DNA of 64,000 nucleotides, taken from contig NZ_MJGN01000002.1 in the NCBI RefSeq assembly GCF_001865065.1, forward strand, positions 1 to 64,000, read 5' to 3'. Numbering within the stretch: position 1 is the first letter of the stretch; every line of letters begins with the position of its first letter. Made by a program: the position numbers and the translations under genes. The stretch comes from Curtobacterium sp. MCBA15_008 (GTDB lineage Bacteria; Actinomycetota; Actinomycetes; Actinomycetales; Microbacteriaceae). Below are positions 1 to 8,722 of this stretch, piece after piece. Under the pieces are notes generated by a model. It ran no database searches. It saw only the letters and a list, made by a program, of their open reading frames with translations, and was not told the DNA's origin.

Positions 1-181
1 CACCTGAATCCACCCGTCGAAGATGTCATACGCGCGCGCCTGCAACCGCTGGCGTGTGCAAGGAGCGACGACGCCGTTGTCGGACGACGTCGACGATGTC
101 GTCTGGGGTCGACGCAGCCCCGCCCCGCACCGCCCCGCCGCACGGCGTCCCCCGTCCCGCGCCCGCCACCCCGCACGACGA
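1..181. other. Window edge, no supported gene
   Basis: I see no convincing coding sequence in these 181 bases. Open frames exist on both strands, but they show no recognisable protein. A minus-strand ATG at 28 would run out of the window after about nine codons and has no clear start signal. The stretch may hold the edge of a neighbouring gene that cannot be judged from here. Confidence 0.4.
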
Positions 182-213
182 ACGGCCCGCCCCGGCAGAC
201 CGGGACGGGCCGT
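182..213 (-). terminator. Hairpin downstream of the MFS efflux gene
   Basis: Arms ACGGCCCG (182-189) and CGGGCCGT (206-213) enclose further pairing of CCCGG with CCGGG, giving a GC-rich stem of about 13 bp. It starts 31 nt after the stop codon of the minus-strand transporter. No T-run follows, as is usual in high-GC actinobacteria, so termination is inferred from stem strength and position. Confidence 0.55.
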
Positions 214-243
214 AGTGCGCGCCGAGCGTCAGCGCGCCGGACG

Positions 244-1785
244 TCAGTGCGCGGCGGTCGGGATGCTCCCGGTCACCGCTGCGCTGGCGTGCGCGAGCTT
301 GTCCAGCCGGACCTTCTGCCGGTTGATGAGGAGCCCACCGGCCAGAGCGACCAGGACGAGCACGCCCGCCGAGATGCCGAACGCCACGTGGTACCCGTCG
401 AGCACCGCCTGCGCCTGCTGCAGCTTCGTGGGCGCCGCCGACAGCCCGGAGAGGCTGTCCTTCACGACGTCGGCGAAGATCGTCGACAGCAGCGCGGTGC
501 CGATCGAGCCGCCGATCTGCTGCATGGTGTTCACCGTCGCCGAGGCCACACCGGCATCGGCGCGGGCGACCCCGGTCGTGGCGGTGTTCATCGCGGACGA
601 GAAGATCGTCCCCATGCCGAGGCCGATGACGATCAGCGCGGGCAGGACGGTGCCGGCGTACGAGCTGTCGAGGTCGGTGCGGAGGAGGAGCAGCAGACCC
701 GTCGCCGCGACGAGGCCACCGGCGAAGATGAGCACCTTCGGGCCGACGCGGGGGAGCAGGCGACCACCGATCTGGGTCGCCGAGATCATGATCGACAGGG
801 GCATCGGCAGGAACGCCAGACCGGTCTGCAGCGAGGAGAACCCGAGGGTCTGCTCGAGGTAGTAGGTCAGGAACAGGAAGATGCCGAACATACCGATCGC
901 GACCAGGCCGATCGCGATGAACGATCCGCCGCGGTCACGGTCGAGCACGACCCGGAGCGGGAGCAGCGGGTGTGCGACACGGGTCTCGATGAAGACGAAC
1001 GCGGCGATCAGCACGACGCCCACGGCGAGCATCGCGATGGTGACGGGGGAGTCCCAGCCGTTCGTCTCGGCGTTCGAGAACCCGTAGACGACCCCGACCA
1101 GGCCGAGGGTGATCGTGATCACGCCGAGCACGTCGATGCGCGGCCGCTCGACCTTCGGCGGCTTCTCCATGAAGACGAGCGCGCCGATCACGCCGAGCAC
1201 GGCGAAGACGACGTTGACGTAGAGGCACCAGCGCCACGACGCGTACTCGGTGAGCACGCCACCGAGGAGCAGACCGATGGCCGCACCGGAACCGGCGATC
1301 GAGCCGAAGATGCCGAACGCACGACCGCGCTCCTTCGGGTCACGGAAGGTCGTCGTCAGCATGCCGAGCGCGGACGGAGCGAGCAGCGCGCCGAACACGC
1401 CCTGCAGGGCACGGGCGGCGACGAGCAGCCCGAACGAGTCCGCCAGACCGCCGAGCACCGACGCGACCGCGAAGCCGACGAGGCCGATGATGAAGGTGTT
1501 CTTGCGCCCGAAGAGGTCACCGAGGCGACCACCGAGCAGGAGCAGTGAGCCGAACGCGAGCGAGTACGCGGTGACGATCCACTGGCGCTGGTCGGTGCCG
1601 AAGCCGAGGTCCGCCTGGGCGGAGGGGAGCGCGATGTTCACGATGGTCGCGTCGAGCACGACCATCAGCTGCGCGAGGGCGATGACCGCCAGGGCGATCC
1701 AGCGGTGGTTGGCCTTGGCGGGGGTGGTGCCGGGATTCGTGGGTGCTGCCCCGGTGGGGGTCGGCACGGTTCGTTCTGCCGTCAC
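244..1785 (-). CDS. MFS drug-efflux transporter, DHA2 (EmrB/QacA-like) family
   Basis: Proton-driven multidrug exporter in the cytoplasmic membrane; 513 aa with about 14 membrane segments, as usual for DHA2. Motif LDATIVNIALP (about 44-54) is the DHA2 signature in the first helix, and GGRLGDLFGR (about 85-94) is the conserved loop 2-3 motif. A longer open frame extends to 2073, but I chose the GTG at 1785. It has GGAGG 7 nt upstream, and the protein then begins with a short Ala/Pro/Thr tail before helix 1. The divergent TetR gene at 1943 is the likely repressor, acting at the palindrome 1853-1867. Substrate cannot be read from sequence. Confidence 0.9.
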   Translation of the reverse strand: MTAERTVPTPTGAAPTNPGTTPAKANHRWIALAVIALAQLMVVLDATIVNIALPSAQADLGFGTDQRQWIVTAYSLAFGSLLLLGGRLGDLFGRKNTFIIGLVGFAVASVLGGLADSFGLLVAARALQGVFGALLAPSALGMLTTTFRDPKERGRAFGIFGSIAGSGAAIGLLLGGVLTEYASWRWCLYVNVVFAVLGVIGALVFMEKPPKVERPRIDVLGVITITLGLVGVVYGFSNAETNGWDSPVTIAMLAVGVVLIAAFVFIETRVAHPLLPLRVVLDRDRGGSFIAIGLVAIGMFGIFLFLTYYLEQTLGFSSLQTGLAFLPMPLSIMISATQIGGRLLPRVGPKVLIFAGGLVAATGLLLLLRTDLDSSYAGTVLPALIVIGLGMGTIFSSAMNTATTGVARADAGVASATVNTMQQIGGSIGTALLSTIFADVVKDSLSGLSAAPTKLQQAQAVLDGYHVAFGISAGVLVLVALAGGLLINRQKVRLDKLAHASAAVTGSIPTAAH

Positions 1786-1852
1786 GGCAGCCTCCTTCGA
1801 GAAGGTGGAGGGAGGAACGCGCGCCGTCGGGCGTCCTCGGGGAGGAACAACT

Positions 1853-1867
1853 GGATGCGACGCATCC
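1853..1867. promoter_or_regulatory. Candidate TetR operator (15-bp palindrome)
   Basis: GGATGCG-A-CGCATCC is a perfect palindrome with 7-bp arms, lying between the divergent efflux gene and the TetR gene. A second half-site, CGCATCC, occurs at about 1901-1907. A minus-strand TACACT box near 1878-1883 could be the -10 for the efflux gene, so a bound repressor would sit just downstream of it. The site is seen in sequence; its use by the neighbouring TetR is inference. Confidence 0.55.
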
Positions 1868-1942
1868 GTTTGTGAGCAGTGTAGACCGAAACGGAAGGTC
1901 CGCATCCACTTATTCCCAGAAAGTTCAACTACGTTCGACGTC

Positions 1943-2599
1943 GTGAGCACCACCGACTCCGCTGAACTCGAGCGCCCCCTCCGAGCCGACGCCGCCCGCA
2001 ACCGCGAGCTCATCCTGCAGACCGCTCGGAAGTGCTTCGCCGAGCGCGGCCTGTCCGTCACGCTCAACGACATCGCGCACGAGGCCGGGGTCGGCGTGGG
2101 GACCGTCTACCGCCGGTTCGCCGACAAGGACTCCCTGATCGAAGCGCTCCTCGCCACCAAGTTCGAGGCGATGAACGACGCCGCGGCGCGCGCCGCCGAC
2201 GAGACCGACCCGCGTGAGGCGCTCCGCGTCTACCTGATGGGCGTGTTCGAGTTCCGCGCACGCGACCGCGCGCTCGCCGACGCCATCGTCCGTGCCGGCA
2301 AGTCCCGCCCGTCGATCGTGCACGAGCGGGACCGCCTCGAGTCGCAGGTGAGCGAGATCATCGGTCGAGCCAGCGCCGCCGGCGTCGTGCGGGCGGGGTT
2401 CGACTACCGGGACCTGCCGATGCTGACCACGATGGTCGGCGCCGTCGCGGACGCCACTCGTGCGCACGACCCCAACGCGTGGCGCCGCTACGCCGAGCTC
2501 GTCATCGAGGGCGTGCTGCCCGGCGGGACGGAGGCCCCGATGCTCGGTGCGCCGCTCGACCGCGAATCGATCGAGCGGGCGCTGCACGCCCAGTCCTGA
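1943..2599 (+). CDS. TetR/AcrR family transcriptional regulator
   Basis: 218 aa, the normal size for TetR. The N-terminal HTH (about residues 15-65) contains AARNRELILQTARKCFAERG and VGVGTVYRRFADKDSLIEAL, typical of the DNA-recognition helix region. The C-terminal half is the helical ligand-binding and dimerisation part. It is divergent from the DHA2 efflux gene, so it probably represses that pump and itself until an exported compound binds. The open frame extends far upstream, but GTG 1943 gives a family-typical N-terminus. Ligand unknown. Confidence 0.85.
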   Translation: MSTTDSAELERPLRADAARNRELILQTARKCFAERGLSVTLNDIAHEAGVGVGTVYRRFADKDSLIEALLATKFEAMNDAAARAADETDPREALRVYLMGVFEFRARDRALADAIVRAGKSRPSIVHERDRLESQVSEIIGRASAAGVVRAGFDYRDLPMLTTMVGAVADATRAHDPNAWRRYAELVIEGVLPGGTEAPMLGAPLDRESIERALHAQS

Positions 2600-2631
2600 C
2601 GGGCGCTCCGCGCCGTCGTGACCGTCTGACG

Positions 2632-2672
2632 GGCCGCAGGCGCCTGCCGGAGCCGCACCGCGCCTCCAGGCC
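2632..2672. repeat. Degenerate copy of the dispersed palindromic element
   Basis: The right half (GCACCGCGCCTCCAGGCC, 2655-2672) matches the family seen at 31007 and 45090. The left half is diverged but still forms a local stem. It lies between the convergent TetR and mannosyltransferase genes. Downstream, to about 2750, there is an imperfect tandem of CGACAGCCCGA-like units and no gene. Confidence 0.55.
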
Positions 2673-2758
2673 GTGTACCGGCCGGCCGCCCGCGGCAGCC
2701 CGACCGCTACAGCCCGACGCGACAGCCCGACTGCGACAGCCAGACAGTCAGCGAGCCG

Positions 2759-4390
2759 CTACAACCAGCTGGGCACCCAGTAGTGCGACCGGATGAAGTC
2801 CCACGGCATCTGGATGCCGGTCCACATCGGGTACCAGTACGCCGACGCCAGCACCACGACCCCGAGGTACACGCCGACCCAGATCACCGCACGGGTCCGT
2901 CGTGGCCGCGGGTCCGTCCGTGACCCGAGCACCAACCCGACCGCGGCAGCCAAGGCCATCACCATGAAGGGCTCGAAGGCGATCGTGTAGAACTGGAAGA
3001 CCGTCCGGTTGACGTACAGCAGCCACGGCAGGTACCCCGCCGCGATGCCCATCAGGACGAACGCGTACTCCCACCGGCGCCGCAGGACCCAGAGCACGAG
3101 CAGGGCCACGGTCGCGATCACCGCCGCGTACCAGATGAACGGGTTCGCGATGCCGGTGATCGCCTCGCCGCACCGGGTCGCCGTGCAGCCGTCCTGCCCG
3201 GCGTTCGTGCCGACGTAGTACATCGACGTCGGCCGCTGCATGACGAGCCACAGCAGCGGGTTCGCCTGGTACGAGTGCGGCGTGTGCAGGCCGATGTTGA
3301 AGCCGTAGATCTCGGACTGGTAGTGCCACCAGTTCTGCAGGCTGTCCGGCACCCACGACAGCACCCCGGTCCAGCGCTGCCCGCCGGAGGCGATCCAGTT
3401 CCGGTCCCAACCGTCCTTCGAGACGAACCACCCGGTCCACGACGCCAGGTACGTCACCGCGGCGATCGGCACGGTGAGCAGGAACGAGACGGGGGCCTGC
3501 TGCAGCCAGGCGCTCGACGACCAGAACTCCACGCCGGCGCGCTTCCGCAGCATCATGTCCGTCAGGACGGAGTACACGGCGAAGAAGGCCAGGAAGAACA
3601 TGCCGGACCACTTGGTCGCCGTCGCGAGTCCGAGCGCGAGCCCCATCGCGAACAGCCAGGGCCGCCACCACATCACGGGGCCCCACAGGGTGTCGCGTCC
3701 GGCCGCGGAACGCTCCGCGACCCAGCGGTCGAGCCGACGCGCGGTCCACCGCCGGTCGAGCAGCAGTGCACCGAAGCCGAGGACCACGAAGAACGTCAGG
3801 ATGCCGTCGAGCAGCGTCACCCGGGACAGCACGATCGCCTGCCCGTCGACCGCCAGGAAGAACCCGGCGAGCGTCCCGATCAGCGTCGAGCGGAACAGGG
3901 ACCGGGCGATCACCGCCGTGAGGAACACCGTCGCGATGCCGAGCACCGCCACCGCGAAGCGCCAGCCGGCCGAGTCGTCCGCGCCGAACAGCAGCATCCC
4001 GAGACCGATGAGGTACTTGCCGAGCGGCGGGTGCGCGATGAACTCCGCCGCGCTGGTGAACAGCGAGGTCTCACCGGAGGCGAACCGTTGGTCCGTCGTC
4101 GGCAGGGAGTCGTCGTTCGGGTTCGCCGGCCACGTGCCCTCGTACCCGAGGTGCACGATCGACCAGCCGTCCTTGACGTAGTACGTCTCGTCGAACACCA
4201 GCGAGTGCGGGTGCCCGAGGTTCACCAGGCGCAGCACCGCGGCCAGCAGGGTCACCGCGAGCGGACCGGCCCAGCGCCAGGCAGCGACCCGCCACGAGAC
4301 CGACAGGACACGCCCCCACCAGTCGTCGAGGCGGGAGCCGACCGGCCCCGCGGGGACGGCGGTGCGGTCGTCGGTCAGCTCGCTGGTCAT
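2759..4390 (-). CDS. Polyprenyl-phosphate-mannose--protein mannosyltransferase (PMT family, GT39)
   Basis: Integral membrane glycosyltransferase of 543 aa, the usual size of actinobacterial Pmt. It is expected to move mannose from polyprenyl-phosphate-mannose to Ser/Thr of proteins exported by Sec. Residues about 45-80 carry RLVNLGHPHSLVFDETYYVKD; the DE pair after the first membrane helix is the catalytic signature of GT39/PMT. About ten hydrophobic segments follow. ATG 4390 was chosen because TAGGAT (4398-4403, minus strand) ends 7 nt before it, the leaderless pattern seen across the window. The in-frame ATG at 4399 would fall inside that box. Divergent from rsmI, a pairing common in actinobacteria. 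Confidence 0.9.
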   Translation of the reverse strand: MTSELTDDRTAVPAGPVGSRLDDWWGRVLSVSWRVAAWRWAGPLAVTLLAAVLRLVNLGHPHSLVFDETYYVKDGWSIVHLGYEGTWPANPNDDSLPTTDQRFASGETSLFTSAAEFIAHPPLGKYLIGLGMLLFGADDSAGWRFAVAVLGIATVFLTAVIARSLFRSTLIGTLAGFFLAVDGQAIVLSRVTLLDGILTFFVVLGFGALLLDRRWTARRLDRWVAERSAAGRDTLWGPVMWWRPWLFAMGLALGLATATKWSGMFFLAFFAVYSVLTDMMLRKRAGVEFWSSSAWLQQAPVSFLLTVPIAAVTYLASWTGWFVSKDGWDRNWIASGGQRWTGVLSWVPDSLQNWWHYQSEIYGFNIGLHTPHSYQANPLLWLVMQRPTSMYYVGTNAGQDGCTATRCGEAITGIANPFIWYAAVIATVALLVLWVLRRRWEYAFVLMGIAAGYLPWLLYVNRTVFQFYTIAFEPFMVMALAAAVGLVLGSRTDPRPRRTRAVIWVGVYLGVVVLASAYWYPMWTGIQMPWDFIRSHYWVPSWL

Positions 4391-4397
4391 CGCGCAC

Positions 4398-4437
4398 ATC
4401 CTACGGATGCGGGCGACGGCCGTGCTGCGACGACAAT
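4398..4437. promoter_or_regulatory. Compact divergent promoters of PMT and rsmI
   Basis: On the minus strand TAGGAT (4398-4403) ends 7 nt before the PMT ATG. On the plus strand GACAAT (4432-4437) ends 6 nt before the rsmI GTG at 4444. Only 53 nt separate the two start codons and there is no room for leaders, which fits two leaderless transcripts. Confidence 0.55.
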
Positions 4438-4443
4438 GGTCGT

Positions 4444-5265
4444 GTGATCGTCCTCGCAGCAACGCCCATCGGCAACCTCGGCGACGCCTCCCGGAGGCTG
4501 GTCGAGACGCTCTCGAACGCGACCGTGGTGGCGGCCGAGGACACCCGGACCGCGATCCACCTCATGCGCGCGCTCGGCATCGAGAACCGGCCGCGGCTCA
4601 TCGCACTGCACGAGCACAACGAACGGGCGAAGGCCGCCGAGGTCGTGGAGCTCGCCCGCGACGAGGACGTGGTGGTCCTGACCGACGCGGGGATGCCGGC
4701 GATCAGCGACCCGGGCTTCCCGCTGGTCGAGGCCGCCGCGGCCGCAGGGGTGACCGTCACGGCGCTGCCCGGGCCGTCCGCGGTGCTCATGGCGCTCGCC
4801 GTGTCGGGGCTGCCCACCGACCGCTTCAGCTTCGAGGGGTTCCCGACGCGCAAGGCGGGGGAGCGCCGCCGGCTGTTCGCGTCCCTGGCCGGCGAGCAGC
4901 GCACGATGGTGTTCTTCGAGTCGCCGCACCGGCTGGCGGACACGCTCACCGACATGGCCGCCGGCTTCGGCGCCGACCGACGAGCCGTCGTGTGCCGCGA
5001 GCTCACGAAGCTCTACGAAGAGGTGCGACGCGGCTCCGTCACCGAGCTCGCGGAATGGGCTGCGGAGGGGGTCAAGGGCGAGATCTGCATCGTGGTCGAG
5101 GCGTCGTCCGGTTCCGGCGACGACGTCTCGCTCGAGGACGGCGTCCGGCTCGTGCTCGAACGCGTCGCCGCCGGCTCCCGCATGAAGGAAGCGGCGGCGG
5201 CCGTCGCGGACGCGACAGGGCTGTCGAAACGGGACCTCTACGAGGGCGCGCTGGCCGCTCGGTAA
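4444..5265 (+). CDS. rsmI: 16S rRNA (cytidine(1402)-2'-O)-methyltransferase RsmI
   Basis: SAM-dependent tetrapyrrole-methylase-fold enzyme that 2'-O-methylates C1402 in the ribosomal P site. At 273 aa it has family length. Diagnostic motifs are TPIGNLGD (7-14), AEDTR (31-35), LTDAGMPAISDPG (about 79-91), LPGPSA (about 107-112) and FFESPHRL (about 157). GTG 4444 starts directly at the core fold and is preceded by GACAAT 6 nt upstream. It heads a co-directional run rsmI, metG, tatD, rsmA, all translation or housekeeping functions. Confidence 0.95.
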   Translation: MIVLAATPIGNLGDASRRLVETLSNATVVAAEDTRTAIHLMRALGIENRPRLIALHEHNERAKAAEVVELARDEDVVVLTDAGMPAISDPGFPLVEAAAAAGVTVTALPGPSAVLMALAVSGLPTDRFSFEGFPTRKAGERRRLFASLAGEQRTMVFFESPHRLADTLTDMAAGFGADRRAVVCRELTKLYEEVRRGSVTELAEWAAEGVKGEICIVVEASSGSGDDVSLEDGVRLVLERVAAGSRMKEAAAAVADATGLSKRDLYEGALAAR

Positions 5266-5280
5266 CAGGACCGGATGCCG

Positions 5281-5320
5281 GACTGGAGGCGCGGGACGGC
5301 CCCGCCACGGGCCTCCCGTC
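5281..5320. repeat. Dispersed palindromic element, GAC-type arms
   Basis: Forty bp with arms GACTGGAGGC and GCCTCCCGTC (one mismatch) around a GC-rich centre. It sits between the rsmI stop and the metG promoter, both on the plus strand. It can fold as a long stem in either strand and could end rsmI transcription. Sister copies are at 13062 and 51602. Confidence 0.85.
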
Positions 5321-5372
5321 CGGTTCTCCACAGGCTGCGCGCGGGGCGCGTCATGCGGTCCCGGTGCGCCCG

Positions 5373-5378
5373 TAGGAT
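5373..5378 (+). promoter_or_regulatory. -10 box of a likely leaderless metG promoter
   Basis: TAGGAT ends 7 nt before ATG 5386, so transcription would start at or next to the start codon. No separate Shine-Dalgarno is present. The same box and spacing recur upstream of about twenty operon-first genes here. Confidence 0.55.
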
Positions 5379-5385
5379 GGTCCGC

Positions 5386-6963
5386 ATGTCCGACGGGTCC
5401 TCGTTCAGCATCACCACGCCGATCTTCTACGTGAACGACGTGCCCCACATCGGGCACGCCTACACCGAGGTCGCCGCGGACGTCCTCGCACGCTGGCACC
5501 GGCAGCGCGGCGACGACACCTGGCTCCTCACCGGCACCGACGAGCACGGGCAGAAGATCCTGCGGACCGCCTCGGCGAACGACGTCACTCCGAAGGAGTG
5601 GGCCGACCGGCTCGTGACCGACGCCTGGAAGCCCCTGCTCGACACCGTCGACGTGGCGAACGACGACTTCATCCGCACCACCGACGAGCGCCACGAGCGG
5701 GGCGTCACGGCGTTCCTGCAGAAGCTCTACGACGACGGCTACATCTACGCCGGCGAGTTCGAGGGCTTCTACTGCGTCGGGTGCGAGGAGTACAAGCAGC
5801 CGAGCGACCTCGTCCCCGGCACCGGTGCGTACGAGGGGCAGCAGGTCTGCGCGATCCACTCGATCCCGGTCGAGGTGCTGTCCGAGCGCAACTACTTCTT
5901 CCGGATGTCCGACTTCGAGCAGCGGCTGCTCGACCTGTACGAGTCGAACCCGCTGTTCATCCAGCCGGAGAGCGTCCGCAACGAGATCATCTCCTTCGTC
6001 AAGCAGGGGCTGCGCGACCTGTCGATCTCGCGGTCCAGCTTCGACTGGGGCATCACGATCCCCTGGGACAGCGACCACGTCCTCTACGTGTGGTTCGACG
6101 CCCTGCTCAACTACGTCACGGCGCTGGGCTACGGCAGCGACGACGACGAGGCGTTCCGGCGCCTCTGGCCGAGCGTGCACATCGTCGGGAAGGACATCGC
6201 CCGGTTCCACGCGGTGATCTGGCCGGCGATGCTCATGGCGGCCGGGCTGCCCGTCCCCGAGCGGGTGTTCGGCCACGGCTGGCTGCTCGTCGGCGGCGAG
6301 AAGATGTCGAAGTCGAAGCTGACCGGCATCGCGCCGTCGGAGATCACCGACACCTTCGGGTCGGACGCCTTCCGCTACTACTTCCTCCGCGCGATCACCT
6401 TCGGGCAGGACGGCAACTTCAGCTGGGAGGACATCTCAGCCCGCTACCAGGCCGAGCTCGCGAACGGCTTCGGCAACCTGGCCTCGCGACTCGTGGCCAT
6501 GCTGCAGAAGTACTTCGACGGTGCCGTGCCGTCCCGTGGCGAGCTGTCCGCGTCCGACCAGGCGATCGACGACCTGGCGGTGTCGGTCACCGAGCGCGCC
6601 GACGCGGCCATCGCGGCCTTCGCCCCGCACGAGGCGATCGCCGCCGTGTGGGAACTCGTCGACGCCCTGAACGGCTACATCACCGAGCAGCAGCCGTGGG
6701 CGCTGGCGAAGGACGACGCGAACCGCGAACGCCTCGGCACCGTGCTCGCCACCGCGCTCCGCGGCCTCGGCACCGTCGCGGTGCTGCTCTCCCCGGTCAT
6801 GCCGAAGGCGACCGAGAAGCTCTGGGCCTCGATCGGTGCCGGCGGTTCCGTCGCCGAGCAGCGCGTCGACCGTGCGTGGGAGTGGCAGGGTGCATCGCAG
6901 GTCGTGCCGCTCGAGAGCGGGCTCTTCCCGCGCATCGAGCAGGCGGAGCAGGGCGCAGCGTGA
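5386..6963 (+). CDS. metG: Methionyl-tRNA synthetase
   Basis: Class I aminoacyl-tRNA synthetase charging tRNA-Met. 525 aa, the short actinobacterial form without the C-terminal tRNA-binding domain. HIGH motif at 21-24, and KMSKS at 306-310. C130, C133 and C155 with nearby H158 form the zinc-knuckle insert. The anticodon-binding helical domain fills the C-terminal third. ATG 5386 follows TAGGAT (5373-5378). Its stop overlaps the GTG of tatD (GTGA at 6960-6963), so the two are translationally coupled. Confidence 0.97.
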   Translation: MSDGSSFSITTPIFYVNDVPHIGHAYTEVAADVLARWHRQRGDDTWLLTGTDEHGQKILRTASANDVTPKEWADRLVTDAWKPLLDTVDVANDDFIRTTDERHERGVTAFLQKLYDDGYIYAGEFEGFYCVGCEEYKQPSDLVPGTGAYEGQQVCAIHSIPVEVLSERNYFFRMSDFEQRLLDLYESNPLFIQPESVRNEIISFVKQGLRDLSISRSSFDWGITIPWDSDHVLYVWFDALLNYVTALGYGSDDDEAFRRLWPSVHIVGKDIARFHAVIWPAMLMAAGLPVPERVFGHGWLLVGGEKMSKSKLTGIAPSEITDTFGSDAFRYYFLRAITFGQDGNFSWEDISARYQAELANGFGNLASRLVAMLQKYFDGAVPSRGELSASDQAIDDLAVSVTERADAAIAAFAPHEAIAAVWELVDALNGYITEQQPWALAKDDANRERLGTVLATALRGLGTVAVLLSPVMPKATEKLWASIGAGGSVAEQRVDRAWEWQGASQVVPLESGLFPRIEQAEQGAA

Positions 6964-7868
6964 CCGACGCCCATCTTCGTGCCCGCGGCGACGGGGACGG
7001 CTCGAAGCGTGACCTGACCTATCCGCCGCTGCCCCAGGCGCTCGTGGTGCCGGTCTACGACAACCACACGCACATGGAGATCGCCGATGGTGGCGACGGT
7101 GCGCTCGACTACCGCGAGCACCTCGACCGCGCGTCGAGCGTCGGAGTGCGTGGTGTCGTGCAGGTCGGCACCGACCTGGCGACCTCGGAGTGGTCGGCCG
7201 CGATCGCCGCGCGCGAGCCCCGGGTCCTCGCCGCCGTCGCGCTGCACCCGAACGAAGCACCGGTGCTGCACGACCAGGGGCTGCTCGACGAGCACCTCGC
7301 CGGGATCGAACGGCTGGCCGCGCTGCCGCGGGTCCGGGCGATCGGCGAGACCGGGCTCGACTTCTTCCGCACCGGCGAGGACGGCCGCGACGCCCAGATC
7401 CGCTCCTTCGAGGAGCACATCCGCATCGCGAAGGAGCACGACCTCGCGCTGACGATCCACGACCGCGACGCGCACGACGCCGTCGTCGAGGTCCTCGACC
7501 GCGTCGGTGCCCCCGAGAAGACGGTCTTCCACTGCTTCTCCGGCGGTCCCGACCTGGCTCGGCTCTGCGCCGAGCGCGGCTGGTTCATGTCCTTCGCAGG
7601 CACGGTCACGTTCAAGAACGCCGAGAACCTGCGCGAGGCCCTGCGCGTCGCACCGCGGCACCTGGTCATGATCGAGACGGACGCGCCGTTCCTCACCCCG
7701 ACGCCGTTCCGCGGCCGGCCGAACGCGCCGTACCTCATCCCGATCACGCTGCGGTCGATGGCGGACACCCTCGGGACGGACGCCTCGATGCTCGCGGCGC
7801 AGATCGCCTCGACCACCGAGCTCGTCTACGGGGCGTGGGACGCCGAGCCCGTCACCGTGGACGAGTGA
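6960..7868 (+). CDS. TatD family metal-dependent hydrolase (DNase)
   Basis: TIM-barrel metallohydrolase of the TatD family, linked to DNA or nucleotide processing. 302 aa, slightly longer than typical because of an N-terminal tail of about 30 residues before the first metal motif NHTHME (H36, H38). Further signatures are GETGLDFFR, the HCFSG loop, and IETDAPFLTP with RGRPNAPYLIP near the end. GTG 6960 overlaps the metG stop by 4 nt; the stop in turn overlaps the rsmA start. metG-tatD-rsmA is a conserved bacterial order. Confidence 0.92.
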   Translation: MTDAHLRARGDGDGSKRDLTYPPLPQALVVPVYDNHTHMEIADGGDGALDYREHLDRASSVGVRGVVQVGTDLATSEWSAAIAAREPRVLAAVALHPNEAPVLHDQGLLDEHLAGIERLAALPRVRAIGETGLDFFRTGEDGRDAQIRSFEEHIRIAKEHDLALTIHDRDAHDAVVEVLDRVGAPEKTVFHCFSGGPDLARLCAERGWFMSFAGTVTFKNAENLREALRVAPRHLVMIETDAPFLTPTPFRGRPNAPYLIPITLRSMADTLGTDASMLAAQIASTTELVYGAWDAEPVTVDE

Positions 7869-8722
7869 CCGTGGCGAGCCTGCTCGGCCCGGCGGAGATC
7901 CGGGACCTCGCGGCCAAGCTCGACGTCACCCCGACGAAGAAGCTCGGCCAGAACTTCGTGCACGATGCCAACACCGTCCGTCGGATCGTCGCGTCCGGCC
8001 GGGTCACGCCGGACTCGAAGGTGCTCGAGATCGGCCCCGGGCTCGGCTCGCTGACGCTCGGCCTGACCGAGACCGGCGCGTCCGTCACCGCGGTGGAGAT
8101 CGACGGCCGTCTCGCGGCCCAGCTGCCCGCGACCGTCGCCGCCATGCAGCCGGACGCCCGGCTCCGGGTCGTGCACCAGGACGCCCTCGCCGTCACCGCC
8201 GACGACCTTCCGGAAGCGCCGACGCACGTCGTCGCCAACCTGCCGTACAACGTCTCCGTCCCGGTGCTGCTGCACCTGCTGGCGACGTTCCCCTCGATCG
8301 AGCGGGCACTCGTGATGGTGCAGGCCGAGGTCGGGTACCGCATCGCCGCCGACCCGGGCAGCAAGGTCTACGGCTCGCCCAGCGTGAAGGCCGCCTGGTA
8401 CGGCTCGTGGTCGATCGCCGGACAGGTCAGCCGCCAGGTCTTCTGGCCGGTGCCGAACGTCGACAGTGTGCTCGTCGGCTTCGACGGGCACGACCAGCCG
8501 GGCGACGAGCGGCTGCGTGCGCAGGTGTTCGCGCTGGTCGACGGTGCCTTCCAGCAGCGGCGCAAGATGCTGCGGCAGAGCCTGTCGGGCGTGCTCGGCG
8601 GGAGCACTCGTGCGTCCGAGCTCCTCACGGCAGCCGGGGTCGACCCGACCGCTCGTGGCGAGATGCTCAGCGCCGACGACTTCGTGCGCCTCGGCCGGAC
8701 GGTCCTGAGCGCCGCGGAGTAG
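7865..8722 (+). CDS. rsmA: 16S rRNA (adenine(1518)-N6/adenine(1519)-N6)-dimethyltransferase RsmA (KsgA)
   Basis: Dimethylates A1518 and A1519 of 16S rRNA late in 30S assembly. 285 aa from the GTG overlapping the tatD stop (GTGA 7865-7868); GTG 7871 is an alternative with slightly better spacing to an upstream GGA. Signatures are KKLGQNFVHD (about 22-31), the SAM-binding loop EIGPGLGSLT (55-64), catalytic NLPYN (125-129), and a C-terminal QQRRKMLRQSL segment. The last 56 bp are overlapped in antisense by the pentapeptide-repeat gene. In many relatives ispE follows directly; here it is about 6.8 kb downstream. Confidence 0.96.
   Translation: MTVASLLGPAEIRDLAAKLDVTPTKKLGQNFVHDANTVRRIVASGRVTPDSKVLEIGPGLGSLTLGLTETGASVTAVEIDGRLAAQLPATVAAMQPDARLRVVHQDALAVTADDLPEAPTHVVANLPYNVSVPVLLHLLATFPSIERALVMVQAEVGYRIAADPGSKVYGSPSVKAAWYGSWSIAGQVSRQVFWPVPNVDSVLVGFDGHDQPGDERLRAQVFALVDGAFQQRRKMLRQSLSGVLGGSTRASELLTAAGVDPTARGEMLSADDFVRLGRTVLSAAE

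Noticed and set aside
247-1548. 433-codon open frame opposite the MFS gene
   Set aside because: Charged, low-complexity translation with no domain; a high-GC shadow of the transporter.
5598-6959. Long upstream extension of the TatD frame across metG
   Set aside because: Arg-rich shadow translation; real TatD homology begins only after the GTG at 6960.
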